This document shows positions 1-7,624 of a DNA stretch of 64,000 bases, piece by piece. The position numbers and the translations under genes are program-made. How positions within the stretch are numbered: the stretch's first letter is position 1; the number at the start of each line of letters is the position of its first letter. The DNA is taken from contig NZ_JAJJPA010000023.1 in assembly GCF_020907985.1 (NCBI RefSeq), forward strand, positions 1 through 64,000, written 5' to 3'. The DNA is from Kitasatospora humi (GTDB taxonomy: Bacteria > Actinomycetota > Actinomycetes > Streptomycetales > Streptomycetaceae). The notes below the pieces were generated by a model that was given only the letters and a program-made list of their open reading frames with translations, was not told the origin of the DNA and ran no database searches.

Positions 1-35
1 CGCGCCCCGGTTGTGCGTCAACCGCTGACGTTCAA

Positions 36-464
36 TCAGCTCTCCGCGCCCGCCGTCCGGTACAGCGCCGCGGTGACCTTGGGGTTGAGCAGCAGCACCA
101 GCCCGGCCAGGCCGGCCAGGCCGACCACCACCCCGATCGCCGCCATCACGCCGCCGGCCCCCCACATGAACCAGGCCACCGGCAGGCAGAGGGTGTGGAT
201 CAGCACCGCCGGGGAGCGGCCCCAGCGGCGCAGCCGCAGCAGCGCCCGCCCCGCCAGCAGCGGCAGCACGCCGAGCAGCAGGATCACCACCCCGCCGTAC
301 TCGGCGAGCCCCTGGTTGCGGGTGGTCTCGACCAGCGCGGCAACGATGATGTAGGCGCCCGAGAGCACCAGTGCGGCGCCCTCGGCGACGGTCAGAGCCA
401 CCCCGGCCAGCAGCGAGGCGGGGCGCGCGGGGGACGCGGCGGGAGCGGTGGTTTCTGCGGTCAC
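36..464 (-). CDS. small integral membrane protein, unknown function
   Basis: 142 residues from a GTG at 464. After an Ala/Thr/Pro-rich cytoplasmic-looking start of about 18 residues there are four hydrophobic stretches (roughly residues 20-45, 55-75, 85-110, 112-135), typical of a four-helix actinobacterial membrane protein. No catalytic motif is visible. The reading frame stays open upstream of 464, but the sequence there is a shadow of the lipid kinase gene on the other strand, so the GTG is chosen by composition change. No clear ribosome site precedes it. It is divergent from the lipid kinase gene with 45 bases between them. Function is not recognised. Confidence 0.7.
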   Translation of the reverse strand: MTAETTAPAASPARPASLLAGVALTVAEGAALVLSGAYIIVAALVETTRNQGLAEYGGVVILLLGVLPLLAGRALLRLRRWGRSPAVLIHTLCLPVAWFMWGAGGVMAAIGVVVGLAGLAGLVLLLNPKVTAALYRTAGAES

Positions 465-509
465 TGAAGCAGGGTAACCGCCGGGCCGCTCCGACCGAGC
501 CGTAGGCTG

Positions 510-1487
510 ATGCCCATGCGAGCGCTCCTGGTCGTGAACCCGAAGGCCACCACCACCAGTGGCCGAACCAGGGATGTCCTCACCCATGCGCTGCGCAGCG
601 AGCTCAAGCTGGAGGTCGCGGTCACCGGCTACCGCGGCCACGCCCGGGACCTGGCCCGGTCCGCCGCCGCGAACGGCACGGTGGACCTGGTGGTGGCGCT
701 CGGCGGTGACGGCACGGTCAACGAGGTGGTCAACGGGCTGCTGGCGCACGGCCCGAGCGAGAAGCTGCCGCGGCTGGCGGTGGTGCCGGGCGGCAGCACC
801 AACGTCTTCGCCCGGGCGCTCGGGCTGCCCAACGACCCGGTGGACGCCACCGGCGTGCTGCTGGACGCGCTGGACAACGGCCGGCAGCGGGCGATCTCGT
901 TGGGCAAGGCGATGACCGACGGGCTGCCGGACCGCTGGTTCACCTTCACCGCCGGGCTGGGCTTCGACGCGGGCGTGGTCGGCCGGGTGGAGGAGCAGCG
1001 CCGGTCGGGTCGCCGGTCCACGCACGCGCTGTACGTGCGCGAAGCGCTCCGGCACTACGTGACCGAGCGCGAACATCGCAAAAACGGCCCGGTCACGCTG
1101 GAAATCCCGGGCCGGGCACCGCAATCCGGACTGGTGATGTCGATAGTCTCGAACACCTCGCCGTGGACGTTCCTCGGCAACCGCCCGGTGCTGCCCTCGC
1201 CTTCCGCCTCCTTCGAAACCGACCTTGACGTCTTCGGCATCACTCGAATGACAGCGTTCGGAACCGCTCGGACGATCCGTCAGATTCTGCGCCCGCACAC
1301 ACCTTCGGAACAGTCGGGCAGGCCGCCGGGGCCGACCGGGAAACACGTCGTCTCCTACCACGACGTCCGGCACTTCACCTTGGTTTCACAGGAACCGGTC
1401 CCGTTTCAGGTCGATGGGGACCACCTTGGAGACAGGAGCCGCGTCAGTTTCACAGGCGTACGACGGGCACTGCGTGTGATTGTGTGA
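510..1487 (+). CDS. diacylglycerol kinase family protein (lipid kinase)
   Basis: 325 residues, the usual length for bacterial DAGK-catalytic (YegS/DgkB-like) proteins that transfer ATP phosphate to lipid hydroxyls at the membrane. The N-terminus has the NAD-kinase-like fold signature: VVNPKA near residues 7-12, the nucleotide-binding GGDGTVNEVVNGL near 66-78 and PGGSTNVFARALG near 93-105. The start could be ATG 510 or ATG 516; both lack a strong ribosome site. The 3' part ends with a beta-rich segment, PFQVDGDHLGD, typical of the C-terminal domain. The exact lipid substrate cannot be read from sequence. It lies upstream of wblE, separated by 377 bases. Confidence 0.85.
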   Translation: MPMRALLVVNPKATTTSGRTRDVLTHALRSELKLEVAVTGYRGHARDLARSAAANGTVDLVVALGGDGTVNEVVNGLLAHGPSEKLPRLAVVPGGSTNVFARALGLPNDPVDATGVLLDALDNGRQRAISLGKAMTDGLPDRWFTFTAGLGFDAGVVGRVEEQRRSGRRSTHALYVREALRHYVTEREHRKNGPVTLEIPGRAPQSGLVMSIVSNTSPWTFLGNRPVLPSPSASFETDLDVFGITRMTAFGTARTIRQILRPHTPSEQSGRPPGPTGKHVVSYHDVRHFTLVSQEPVPFQVDGDHLGDRSRVSFTGVRRALRVIV

Positions 1488-1864
1488 CCAGAAGGGTCCC
1501 CTACCCTTGTTCTCGAACGTTCGAGCCCCCTTCACCCCATAGAAGTACCGCCTGTGAGGTAGGCGACACCGAAGAATCAAAAATTCCTCCTCGAAGGGGG
1601 TTGTATCCGAGCCTGAGGTTTGCGAACCTCTACATGGCGATCGGGACGCGACGCAGCGGGACTGCGAAGCGACCCCCCGCTGATCCGACTCGGCTTCCGG
1701 CTCGTGATCGCGGGATTCGCCCGAACCCCCTCAGCACAGACGCCAGGCCGTAGAGGCCGTAGGGCCCTATTGCCGTTGCGGGATTCGTGAAAGCGTTCAC
1801 ATTCACAAGACGTTTCGATAGTGCTGGTGGGCCCCCGTCCACCGGCAGGAGGAGTTGGACGACC
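1488..1864. other. intergenic region upstream of wblE with dyads
   Basis: Gene-free stretch of 377 bases. It holds a perfect 14-base palindrome CTCGAACGTTCGAG (1512-1525) and a short hairpin GAGGTT-TGCG-AACCTC (1615-1630). An AT-richer segment around 1775-1825 looks like promoter DNA for wblE. No convincing -35/-10 pair or known sigma-factor consensus was found by eye, and no small coding region is supported. Confidence 0.5.
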
Positions 1865-2116
1865 ATGGACTGGCGCCACCGCGCTGTCTGCCGCGAAGAG
1901 GACCCGGAGCTGTTCTTCCCGATCGGGAACACCGGTCCTGCTCTGCTGCAGATCGAGGAAGCCAAGGCCGTCTGCCGCCGCTGCCCCGTCATGGAGCAGT
2001 GCCTGCAGTGGGCGCTCGAGACCGGCCAGGACGCCGGCGTCTGGGGCGGCATGAGCGAGGACGAGCGTCGTGCGATGAAGCGCCGCGCCGCCCGCAACCG
2101 CGCCCGCACCGCCTGA
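1865..2116 (+). CDS. wblE: WhiB-family iron-sulfur regulator WblE
   Basis: 83 residues. The four WhiB cysteines are at positions 9, 37, 40 and 46 (C-X27-C-X2-C-X5-C) and would bind a 4Fe-4S cluster. They are followed by the GVWGG turn (58-62) and a basic tail KRRAARNRAR that contacts DNA. Length and motifs match WblE, the orthologue of mycobacterial WhiB1. The ATG at 1865 follows an AGGAGG-like site near 1847. The longer in-frame open region upstream is ignored because the conserved MDW start fits the family. WhiB1-type proteins bind sigma-A region 4 and respond to nitric oxide. The neighbouring sensor kinase is the same pairing seen in mycobacteria (whiB1-pdtaS). Confidence 0.95.
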   Translation: MDWRHRAVCREEDPELFFPIGNTGPALLQIEEAKAVCRRCPVMEQCLQWALETGQDAGVWGGMSEDERRAMKRRAARNRARTA

Positions 2117-2141
2117 GCGATCGCGACACAGTCGATCGCTC
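2115..2141 (+). terminator. hairpin at the wblE stop codon
   Basis: GAGCGATCG (2115-2123) pairs with CGATCGCTC (2133-2141) and overlaps the TGA of wblE. No T-run follows, as is usual in streptomycetes. Confidence 0.5.
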
Positions 2142-2373
2142 CGTGAGGACCAGCAGTTCGGCAGTACCGATCAACACATGATCACAGGCTTCGGCCGCGA
2201 CTTCGTCGAAGCCTTCCGCAGGAGCAACCGCGCCCTGGCAGCACTGCCGGTGCGGACCGCCCCGACTGCGACTCACCCCGGTCCGGCTACTTGCCACTGC
2301 TCACGCAGAGCAATAGTGTGGACCTGCGACGCTCACCGTAAGCGATAGAGCTGGGCGTCACACCCAAAGAGCC

Positions 2374-2410
2374 CCCGTTCCGGCCGACTCCCCCCGACGG
2401 CCGGAACGGG
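2374..2410. terminator. strong GC hairpin, likely terminator
   Basis: CCCGTTCCGGCCG (2374-2386) and CGGCCGGAACGGG (2398-2410) form a perfect 13-bp stem with an 11-base loop, between the convergent wblE and sensor kinase genes. Confidence 0.75.
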
Positions 2411-2414
2411 TTGA

Positions 2415-2453
2415 GAGGCCCCGCCGACCCTCCCCCCCGGTCGGCGGGGCCTC
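2415..2453. terminator. second strong hairpin, T-rich on the plus side
   Basis: GAGGCCCCGCCGACC (2415-2429) pairs with GGTCGGCGGGGCCTC (2439-2453), followed by GTTTCTCC. Together with the previous hairpin it forms a double bidirectional terminator. The rest of the 2117-2501 gap shows nothing else. Confidence 0.8.
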
Positions 2454-2501
2454 GTTTCTCCGTCTCCCACCCGCCGTGCCGAGGGGTCTGCCGCTCCAGG
2501 G

Positions 2502-4037
2502 CTAGCGGACCGGGATCTCCAGCACCACCCGGGTGCCGCCGCCCGGCGCGGCCACCATGTCGAAGGTGCCGCCCAGCTCCCCGGTGGCCAGGGTCCGCAC
2601 GATCTGCAGGCCCAGGTTGCCCGCCTGCTGCGGATCGAAGCCCTCCGGCACGCCGCGGCCGTCGTCCTGCACGGTGATCATCAAGTACTCGTCCGGCCTG
2701 GCCCCCTGGGTCCAGCCGTCCGACCGGCCCTTGCCACCGGCCGGCGCCCGCCCGCGCAGCGCGCTCACCGAGACCGTGCCGCCGGCCCGGCCGCCGAACG
2801 CGTGCTCCAGGGCGTTCTGCAGCAGCTCGGTCAGCACCATCGCCAGCGGCGTGGCCACCTCGGCGGAGAGGATGCCGAAGCTGCCGGTGCGCTTGGCGGT
2901 GACCTGGCCGTCCTGGGACAGCTCCATCACCATGGCCAGCACCCGGTCGGCGATCTCGTCGAAGGCGACCTGCTCGTCCAGGTTCTGCGAGAGCGTCTCG
3001 TGCACGATGGCGATCGAGCCGACCCGGCGCACCGCCTCGTCCAGCGCGGCCCGGGCCGAGTCGTCGCCGAGCCGACGGGACTGCAGGCGCAGCAGCGCGG
3101 CGACCGTCTGCAGGTTGTTCTTCACCCGGTGGTGGATCTCCCGGATGGTGGCGTCCTTGGTCATCAGCTCCCGGTCGCGGCGCCGCAGTTCGGTGACGTC
3201 GCGGCAGAGCACAAGCGAACCGGTGTGCGTTCCCTTGGGCTTCAGCGGGATCGCCCGCAGCGTCACCACGCCGCCCTGGGCCTCCACCTCGGCCTGCCGG
3301 GGCGCCCAGCCGCTGGCCAGCTTGACCAGTGCCTCGTGCACCGCGCCCCGCGAGGGCGGCGCCAACTCGGCCGTGGTGCGGCCCAGGTGACCGCCCACCA
3401 GATCGGTGGTCAGGCCCAGGCGGTGGTAGGCGGAGAGCGCATTGGGGCTGGCGTAGGTGACGATGCCGTCCGCGTCCAGCCGGATCAGCCCGTCCCCGAC
3501 CCGCGGGGCGGCGTCCATGTCCACCTGCTCGCCGGGGTACGGGAAGCTGCCGGCGGCGATCATCTGTGCCAGGTCGGAGGCGCTCTGCAGATAGGTGAGT
3601 TCCAGTCGGCTCGGGGTGCGCACGGTGAGCAGGTTGGTGTTGCGGGCGATCACTCCGAGCACCCTGCCCTCCCGGCGGACCGGGATCGACTCCACGCGGA
3701 CCGGCACCTCCTCGCGCCACTCCGGGTCGCCCTCCCGGACGATCCGCCCCTCGTCGAAGGCGGCGTCCAGCAGCGGGCGGCGGCCGCGCGGGACCAAGTG
3801 GCCGACCATGTCGTCCTGGTAGGAGGTGGGACCGGTGTTGGGCCGCATCTGGGCCACCGAGACGTAGCGGATGCCGTCCCAGGTGGGGATCCAGAGCACC
3901 AGGTCGGCGAAGGAGAGGTCGGAAAGCAGCTGCCACTCCGACACCAGCAGGTGGAGCCACTCCACATCGGCACCGGTGAGGGTGGTGTGGCGGCGGACGA
4001 GTTCGTTCAGCGAGGGCACACCGCCGAGGGTAGCCAA
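2502..4037 (-). CDS. pdtaS: PdtaS-type sensor histidine kinase
   Basis: 511 residues, soluble, no membrane segments. The N-terminal part (about 1-140) fits the GAF domain of PdtaS and the middle (about 180-295) a PAS domain. A HisKA_2 dimerisation segment follows with IHHRVKNNLQ at 301-310 (His303 is the expected phosphorylated residue). The HATPase domain has its N-box around 399-413 (TELLQNALEH) and DDGRGVP at 458-464. PdtaS phosphorylates PdtaR, an ANTAR response regulator that acts on RNA; no pdtaR is in this window. It is convergent with wblE, the same neighbourhood as whiB1-pdtaS in mycobacteria, which supports the call. The ATG at 4037 gives the family length. Confidence 0.88.
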   Translation of the reverse strand: MATLGGVPSLNELVRRHTTLTGADVEWLHLLVSEWQLLSDLSFADLVLWIPTWDGIRYVSVAQMRPNTGPTSYQDDMVGHLVPRGRRPLLDAAFDEGRIVREGDPEWREEVPVRVESIPVRREGRVLGVIARNTNLLTVRTPSRLELTYLQSASDLAQMIAAGSFPYPGEQVDMDAAPRVGDGLIRLDADGIVTYASPNALSAYHRLGLTTDLVGGHLGRTTAELAPPSRGAVHEALVKLASGWAPRQAEVEAQGGVVTLRAIPLKPKGTHTGSLVLCRDVTELRRRDRELMTKDATIREIHHRVKNNLQTVAALLRLQSRRLGDDSARAALDEAVRRVGSIAIVHETLSQNLDEQVAFDEIADRVLAMVMELSQDGQVTAKRTGSFGILSAEVATPLAMVLTELLQNALEHAFGGRAGGTVSVSALRGRAPAGGKGRSDGWTQGARPDEYLMITVQDDGRGVPEGFDPQQAGNLGLQIVRTLATGELGGTFDMVAAPGGGTRVVLEIPVR

Positions 4038-4099
4038 ACCCGGGCGCGGCCGAGGTCACGGCAGTTGGTTCCAGACCAGTTCCGGTAGTGCTGCCCGGC

Positions 4100-4132
4100 C
4101 CCTGCGGCCCCCGGTCCGGGGCCCGCAGGGGT
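4100..4132 (-). terminator. terminator of the das operon
   Basis: CCCCTGCGG (4100-4108) pairs with CCGCAGGGG (4124-4132), with a further CCCCGG/CCGGGG inner stem. It sits directly after the GH3 stop codon on the minus strand. Confidence 0.75.
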
Positions 4133-5701
4133 TCAGCGACGGACCGACGGCCGGCCGGTGAGCACCTCCACGGCGGCCAGTCCGCAGGCGCGGGCCGCGC
4201 CGTGGGTGGCGATGTGCAGCGCCCCGACCGGTTCGGCCTGCGGCACCCCCATCTCCACCACCAGCGCGTCCGGCCGGGCGTTCAGCAGCAGGCGCAGTGC
4301 CGCTGACATCCAGTCGTGCCGGTGCACGTCGCGGACCACGAGCACCAGCCGCCGGCCCGCCGCCCCGGCCAGCAGCTCGGCCACCAGCGCGTCCAGCCGG
4401 TCCGCGCCCGCCTGCTCCGGGCCGACGGCGCGGGTGCGGGTGCCGGGGAACCGCTCGGCCAGCATCCCGGCCACGCCCCACGGCGTGTCGTCGCCGACCG
4501 CAATATTGGACTCCGGCGAGAACGAGGCGACGAACGGGCGGTCGGTCACCGGCTCGAAGGGCCGTGCGGGATCGGCGGTCACCTTGAGGGCCCGGCGGGC
4601 CGCCCGCAGCCCGATCGACAGGTCCGGCTCGACCAGGGCGGCCCGGGCCGCCGACTCCGAACGGCTCCGCCGCGCCCAGTCGCCCAGCGCCCGCACCCGG
4701 CCGGCCGCGTCGGCCAGCCGCTCCCGGGACAGCCGGCCCTCCCGGACCGCCGCCACGACGGCGTCGCGCAGTCGCAGCACGGTCTCCTCGTCGCACAGCC
4801 CGCCGCCGACGCAGATCGCGTCGGCGCCCGCCACCAGCGCCAGCACCGCGCCCTCCACGACGCCGTACCGGTCGGCGATGGCGCCCATCTCGACCGCGTC
4901 CGTGACGATCAGCCCCCGGTAACCGAGCCCGCCCTCGCTCTCCGGGGCCCGCAGCAGCCCGCCGAGCACCGCCTTGCTCAGGGTGGCCGGGTGGTCCGGG
5001 TCGAGCGCAGGGACCATGATGTGCGCGGTCATCAGCGCCTTGACGCCGGCCTCCACCGCCGCCCGGAACGGCGGCAGGTCGCGGGAGCGCAGCAGCTCCT
5101 CGGCCACGTCGATCAGCGGCAGCCCGCGGTGCGAGTCCACGTTGGTGTCGCCGTGGCCGGGGAAGTGCTTGGCGCAGGCGGCGACCCCCGCCGACTGCAG
5201 CCCGGCCACCCAGGCGGCGGTGTGCCGGGCGCACAGCTGCGGATCGGCGCCGAACGAGCGCACCCCGATGACCGGGTTGCCCGGATTGGAGTTGACGTCG
5301 GCGGTCGGCGCCCAGTTGAAGTTGATGCCGCATTCGGCCAGGGCCCGGCCCAGCTCGTGCGCCACCTCCCGGGTCAGCGCCGGGTCGTCGACCGCGCCGA
5401 GCGCCAGGTTGCCCGGCCAGGAGGAGCCGGAGCCGACCTCCAACCGGGTGACGTCGCCGCCCTCCTCGTCGATCGCGATCAGCAGCTCCGGGTTCTCCCG
5501 TCGCAACCCGGCGGTGAGCGCGGCCAGCTGCGCGTGGTCGGTGACGTTGCGCCCGAACAGGGCGACCGAGCCCAGGCCGGCGGCGATGTGCCGGTGCACC
5601 CAGGCGGGCGCGGTGCGGCCCTCGAACCCGGGCTGCAGGACGGTGAGCGCGTCGCGGTGCAACTGGTCGCTGTCCGGGACGCTCGGGATGAGGATGCTCA
5701 A
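4133..5701 (-). CDS. dasD: GH3 beta-N-acetylhexosaminidase, last gene of the das operon
   Basis: 522 residues. It is a glycoside hydrolase family 3 protein: N-terminal barrel with KHFPGHGDT at 178-186 (the GH3 acid/base-type His motif of N-acetylglucosaminidases) and VTDAVEM with the nucleophile Asp268, then a smaller C-terminal domain. It has no signal peptide, so it should split chitobiose to N-acetylglucosamine inside the cell after uptake. It starts only 3 bases after dasC stops, so it is translated as part of the dasABC transcript, the arrangement known from other streptomycetes where this gene is called dasD. The C-terminal domain after about residue 400 has no obvious motif. Expected repression is through DasR at the dasA promoter. 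Confidence 0.87.
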   Translation of the reverse strand: MSILIPSVPDSDQLHRDALTVLQPGFEGRTAPAWVHRHIAAGLGSVALFGRNVTDHAQLAALTAGLRRENPELLIAIDEEGGDVTRLEVGSGSSWPGNLALGAVDDPALTREVAHELGRALAECGINFNWAPTADVNSNPGNPVIGVRSFGADPQLCARHTAAWVAGLQSAGVAACAKHFPGHGDTNVDSHRGLPLIDVAEELLRSRDLPPFRAAVEAGVKALMTAHIMVPALDPDHPATLSKAVLGGLLRAPESEGGLGYRGLIVTDAVEMGAIADRYGVVEGAVLALVAGADAICVGGGLCDEETVLRLRDAVVAAVREGRLSRERLADAAGRVRALGDWARRSRSESAARAALVEPDLSIGLRAARRALKVTADPARPFEPVTDRPFVASFSPESNIAVGDDTPWGVAGMLAERFPGTRTRAVGPEQAGADRLDALVAELLAGAAGRRLVLVVRDVHRHDWMSAALRLLLNARPDALVVEMGVPQAEPVGALHIATHGAARACGLAAVEVLTGRPSVRR

Positions 5702-5704
5702 CGG

Positions 5705-6544
5705 TCAGCCCTTCACTGCGCCGTCGGTGAGACCGCCGACGGCCTTGCGCTGGAAGATCAGGAAGATGATCAGGACCGGGACGGCGAAGAGCGTGGCGGC
5801 CGCCATGGTGGCGCCCCAGTCGTCGCCGAAGGTGGTCTGGAACGAGGTGAGCCAGAGCGGCAGGGTCTGCGCGGTGCCCGGACCGGTGGCCTTGTTCAGC
5901 ACCAGGACCAGGGGGAGTTCGTTCCACGCGGTGATGAAGCCGAAGAGCGAGGTGGACATCAGGCCGGGGGCGAGCAGCGGGAAGATGATCCGCACGAAGG
6001 CCTGCGGGCGGGTGCAGCCGTCCACCATGGCGGACTCCTCCAGTTCCTTCGGCACCGCGGCCATGAAGCCGCGCAGCGTCCAGATGGTGAAGGGCAGCAC
6101 CATCATCAGGTAGAAGGCGGTCAGCGGCACCAGGCTGTTCAGCATGCCGTCGTCGCGGACGATCATGTAGATCGAGATCGTCATGACCTCCCAGGGCGCC
6201 ATCTGGGCCATCATGATCACCAGGACGAAGGCCTTGCGTCCCCTGAACCTCATCCGGGTGACCGCGAACGCGGCCAGGGTGGCGATCAGCAGCGAGCCCG
6301 CCACGGCGGCCAGCGTCACGGTGAGGCTGTTGCCCACCATGGTCCAGAACCGGTCGGCGCCGGTGGCCCGGGAGAAGTGCTCCAGGGTGCCGTGCAGCGG
6401 CAGGAAGACGGGGGTCCTGCTGATGATGTCGCGGTCCTGCTTGAAGGCCGTGGTGACCATCCAGTAGACCGGGAACGCGAAGAACACGAAGAGGACGACC
6501 GCGACGGCGTTGGGCCAGCCGCGGCCCAGGACGGAGCGCCTCAC
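5705..6544 (-). CDS. dasC: N,N'-diacetylchitobiose ABC transporter permease DasC
   Basis: 279 residues with about six membrane helices. The binding-protein-dependent permease EAA-like loop is visible around residues 170-190 (ELEESAMVDGCTRPQAFVRI), the contact site for the ATPase. It starts with GTG 6544, which overlaps the TGA of dasB by 4 bases, so the two are translationally coupled. It is the second sugar permease of a CUT1-type importer. No ATPase gene is encoded nearby; in streptomycetes the shared ATPase MsiK encoded elsewhere serves this system (family knowledge). Confidence 0.92.
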   Translation of the reverse strand: MRRSVLGRGWPNAVAVVLFVFFAFPVYWMVTTAFKQDRDIISRTPVFLPLHGTLEHFSRATGADRFWTMVGNSLTVTLAAVAGSLLIATLAAFAVTRMRFRGRKAFVLVIMMAQMAPWEVMTISIYMIVRDDGMLNSLVPLTAFYLMMVLPFTIWTLRGFMAAVPKELEESAMVDGCTRPQAFVRIIFPLLAPGLMSTSLFGFITAWNELPLVLVLNKATGPGTAQTLPLWLTSFQTTFGDDWGATMAAATLFAVPVLIIFLIFQRKAVGGLTDGAVKG

Positions 6545-7524
6545 AACTCCTCCTCCTGCCTGAGGACGATCCGGAAGTAGTACGTCATCAGCCCGCCCAG
6601 CATCACGATGGTGAGCACGGCGATCGCCGCGCCGGTGCCGTAGTGCTGGTTGCCGATGCCCTCGACGAAGGCGTAGACCGGGAGCGTCTCGGTGAGCCGC
6701 TCGGGGCCGCCGGCATTGATCGCGAAGACCTGGGTGAAGCACTTGAACACCCAGATGACCTCCAGGAAGGTCGTGGCGAGGAAGAACGGCCGCAGGCTCG
6801 GGAAGATCACCTGGGTGAAGACCTTGGTCGCTCCCGCGCCGTCCATCCGGGCCGCCTCGTACAGCTCCTTCGGAATGGTCGTCAGGCCGGCGTAGGTGTT
6901 GAAGGCCACGAACGGGATCGAGCCCCAGACGATCAGCAGCACGATCACGAAGAAGGTCGAGAGCTGGGAGCCGTACCAGTCGTAGGTGGCCATGCCGTGC
7001 CATCCGAGCTGGTCCAGGAACCAGTCGACCACGCCGTAGCGGGAGTCGAAGAGCCAGGTGTAGACCGTGGTGCTGGCCACGAACGGCATCGCCCAGGCCA
7101 GGATCAGGCCGATCGAGAGCAGCAGCCGCATCGTGCCGCCCAGCCGGTTCAGCAGCAGGCCGACCAGGGTGCCCCCGGCCATGATCAGCACCACGTTGAC
7201 CGCGGTGAAGGCCACCGACCGGCCGGCGGTGTGCCAGAACTCGCCGCTGGTCAGCTGGGCCCGGTAGTTGTCCAGGCCGTTCCACTCGGTCAGGTGCAGG
7301 ATCAGCTGGCGCTTGTTCAGGTTCTGGAACGACAGCAGCAACGTCTCGGTCAACGGCCAGACGAGCAGCACCAGCGTCGCCGCGACCGCCGGGAGCAGCA
7401 GCAGGTAAGGAGCGGTGCGGCTGAGCGGGCCGCGGCCGGCGACCGGTGCCGGCCCCTCGGGGGCGTCACCGCCGGTCCCCGGCCCCGGGGCCGTGACCCG
7501 CGCCGGTTCCGACTGAACAGCCAT
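6541..7524 (-). CDS. dasB: N,N'-diacetylchitobiose ABC transporter permease DasB
   Basis: 327 residues. A Pro/Gly-rich N-terminal tail of about 45 residues is followed by six membrane helices. The EAA-like loop lies near residues 225-245 (ELYEAARMDGAGATKVFTQV). The ATG at 7524 (start MAVQSEP) is preferred over an upstream ATG at 7584, which adds only low-complexity sequence. It forms the channel with DasC. It is separated from dasA by 100 bases that contain a stem-loop, suggesting lower expression of the permeases than of the binding protein. Confidence 0.92.
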   Translation of the reverse strand: MAVQSEPARVTAPGPGTGGDAPEGPAPVAGRGPLSRTAPYLLLLPAVAATLVLLVWPLTETLLLSFQNLNKRQLILHLTEWNGLDNYRAQLTSGEFWHTAGRSVAFTAVNVVLIMAGGTLVGLLLNRLGGTMRLLLSIGLILAWAMPFVASTTVYTWLFDSRYGVVDWFLDQLGWHGMATYDWYGSQLSTFFVIVLLIVWGSIPFVAFNTYAGLTTIPKELYEAARMDGAGATKVFTQVIFPSLRPFFLATTFLEVIWVFKCFTQVFAINAGGPERLTETLPVYAFVEGIGNQHYGTGAAIAVLTIVMLGGLMTYYFRIVLRQEEEL

Positions 7525-7580
7525 CGGTTCTCTCTTCCTCGCGCCGGGCCCTGGGGGCGGCCGCGCACAGGGCGGCGGTG

Positions 7581-7606
7581 CCACCGGCCGCCTCGCGGGC
7601 CGGTGG
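7581..7606 (-). promoter_or_regulatory. intercistronic stem-loop between dasA and dasB
   Basis: CCACCGGCC (7581-7589) pairs with GGCCGGTGG (7598-7606). In ABC operons such hairpins after the binding-protein gene often stabilise its mRNA or cause partial termination. That role here is inferred. Confidence 0.5.
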
Positions 7607-7624
7607 GCGCACGCCGCCGGGGTC

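Noticed and set aside
321..336. dre-like GGTGGTCTCGACCAGC
   Set aside because: One mismatch in the dre core, but it lies inside the coding sequence of the small membrane protein (Leu-Val-Glu-Thr codons), far from a promoter.
1512..1525. Palindrome CTCGAACGTTCGAG as a LexA box
   Set aside because: LexA sites in actinomycetes need four bases between CGAAC and GTTCG; here the halves are joined directly. Kept only as an unassigned palindrome.
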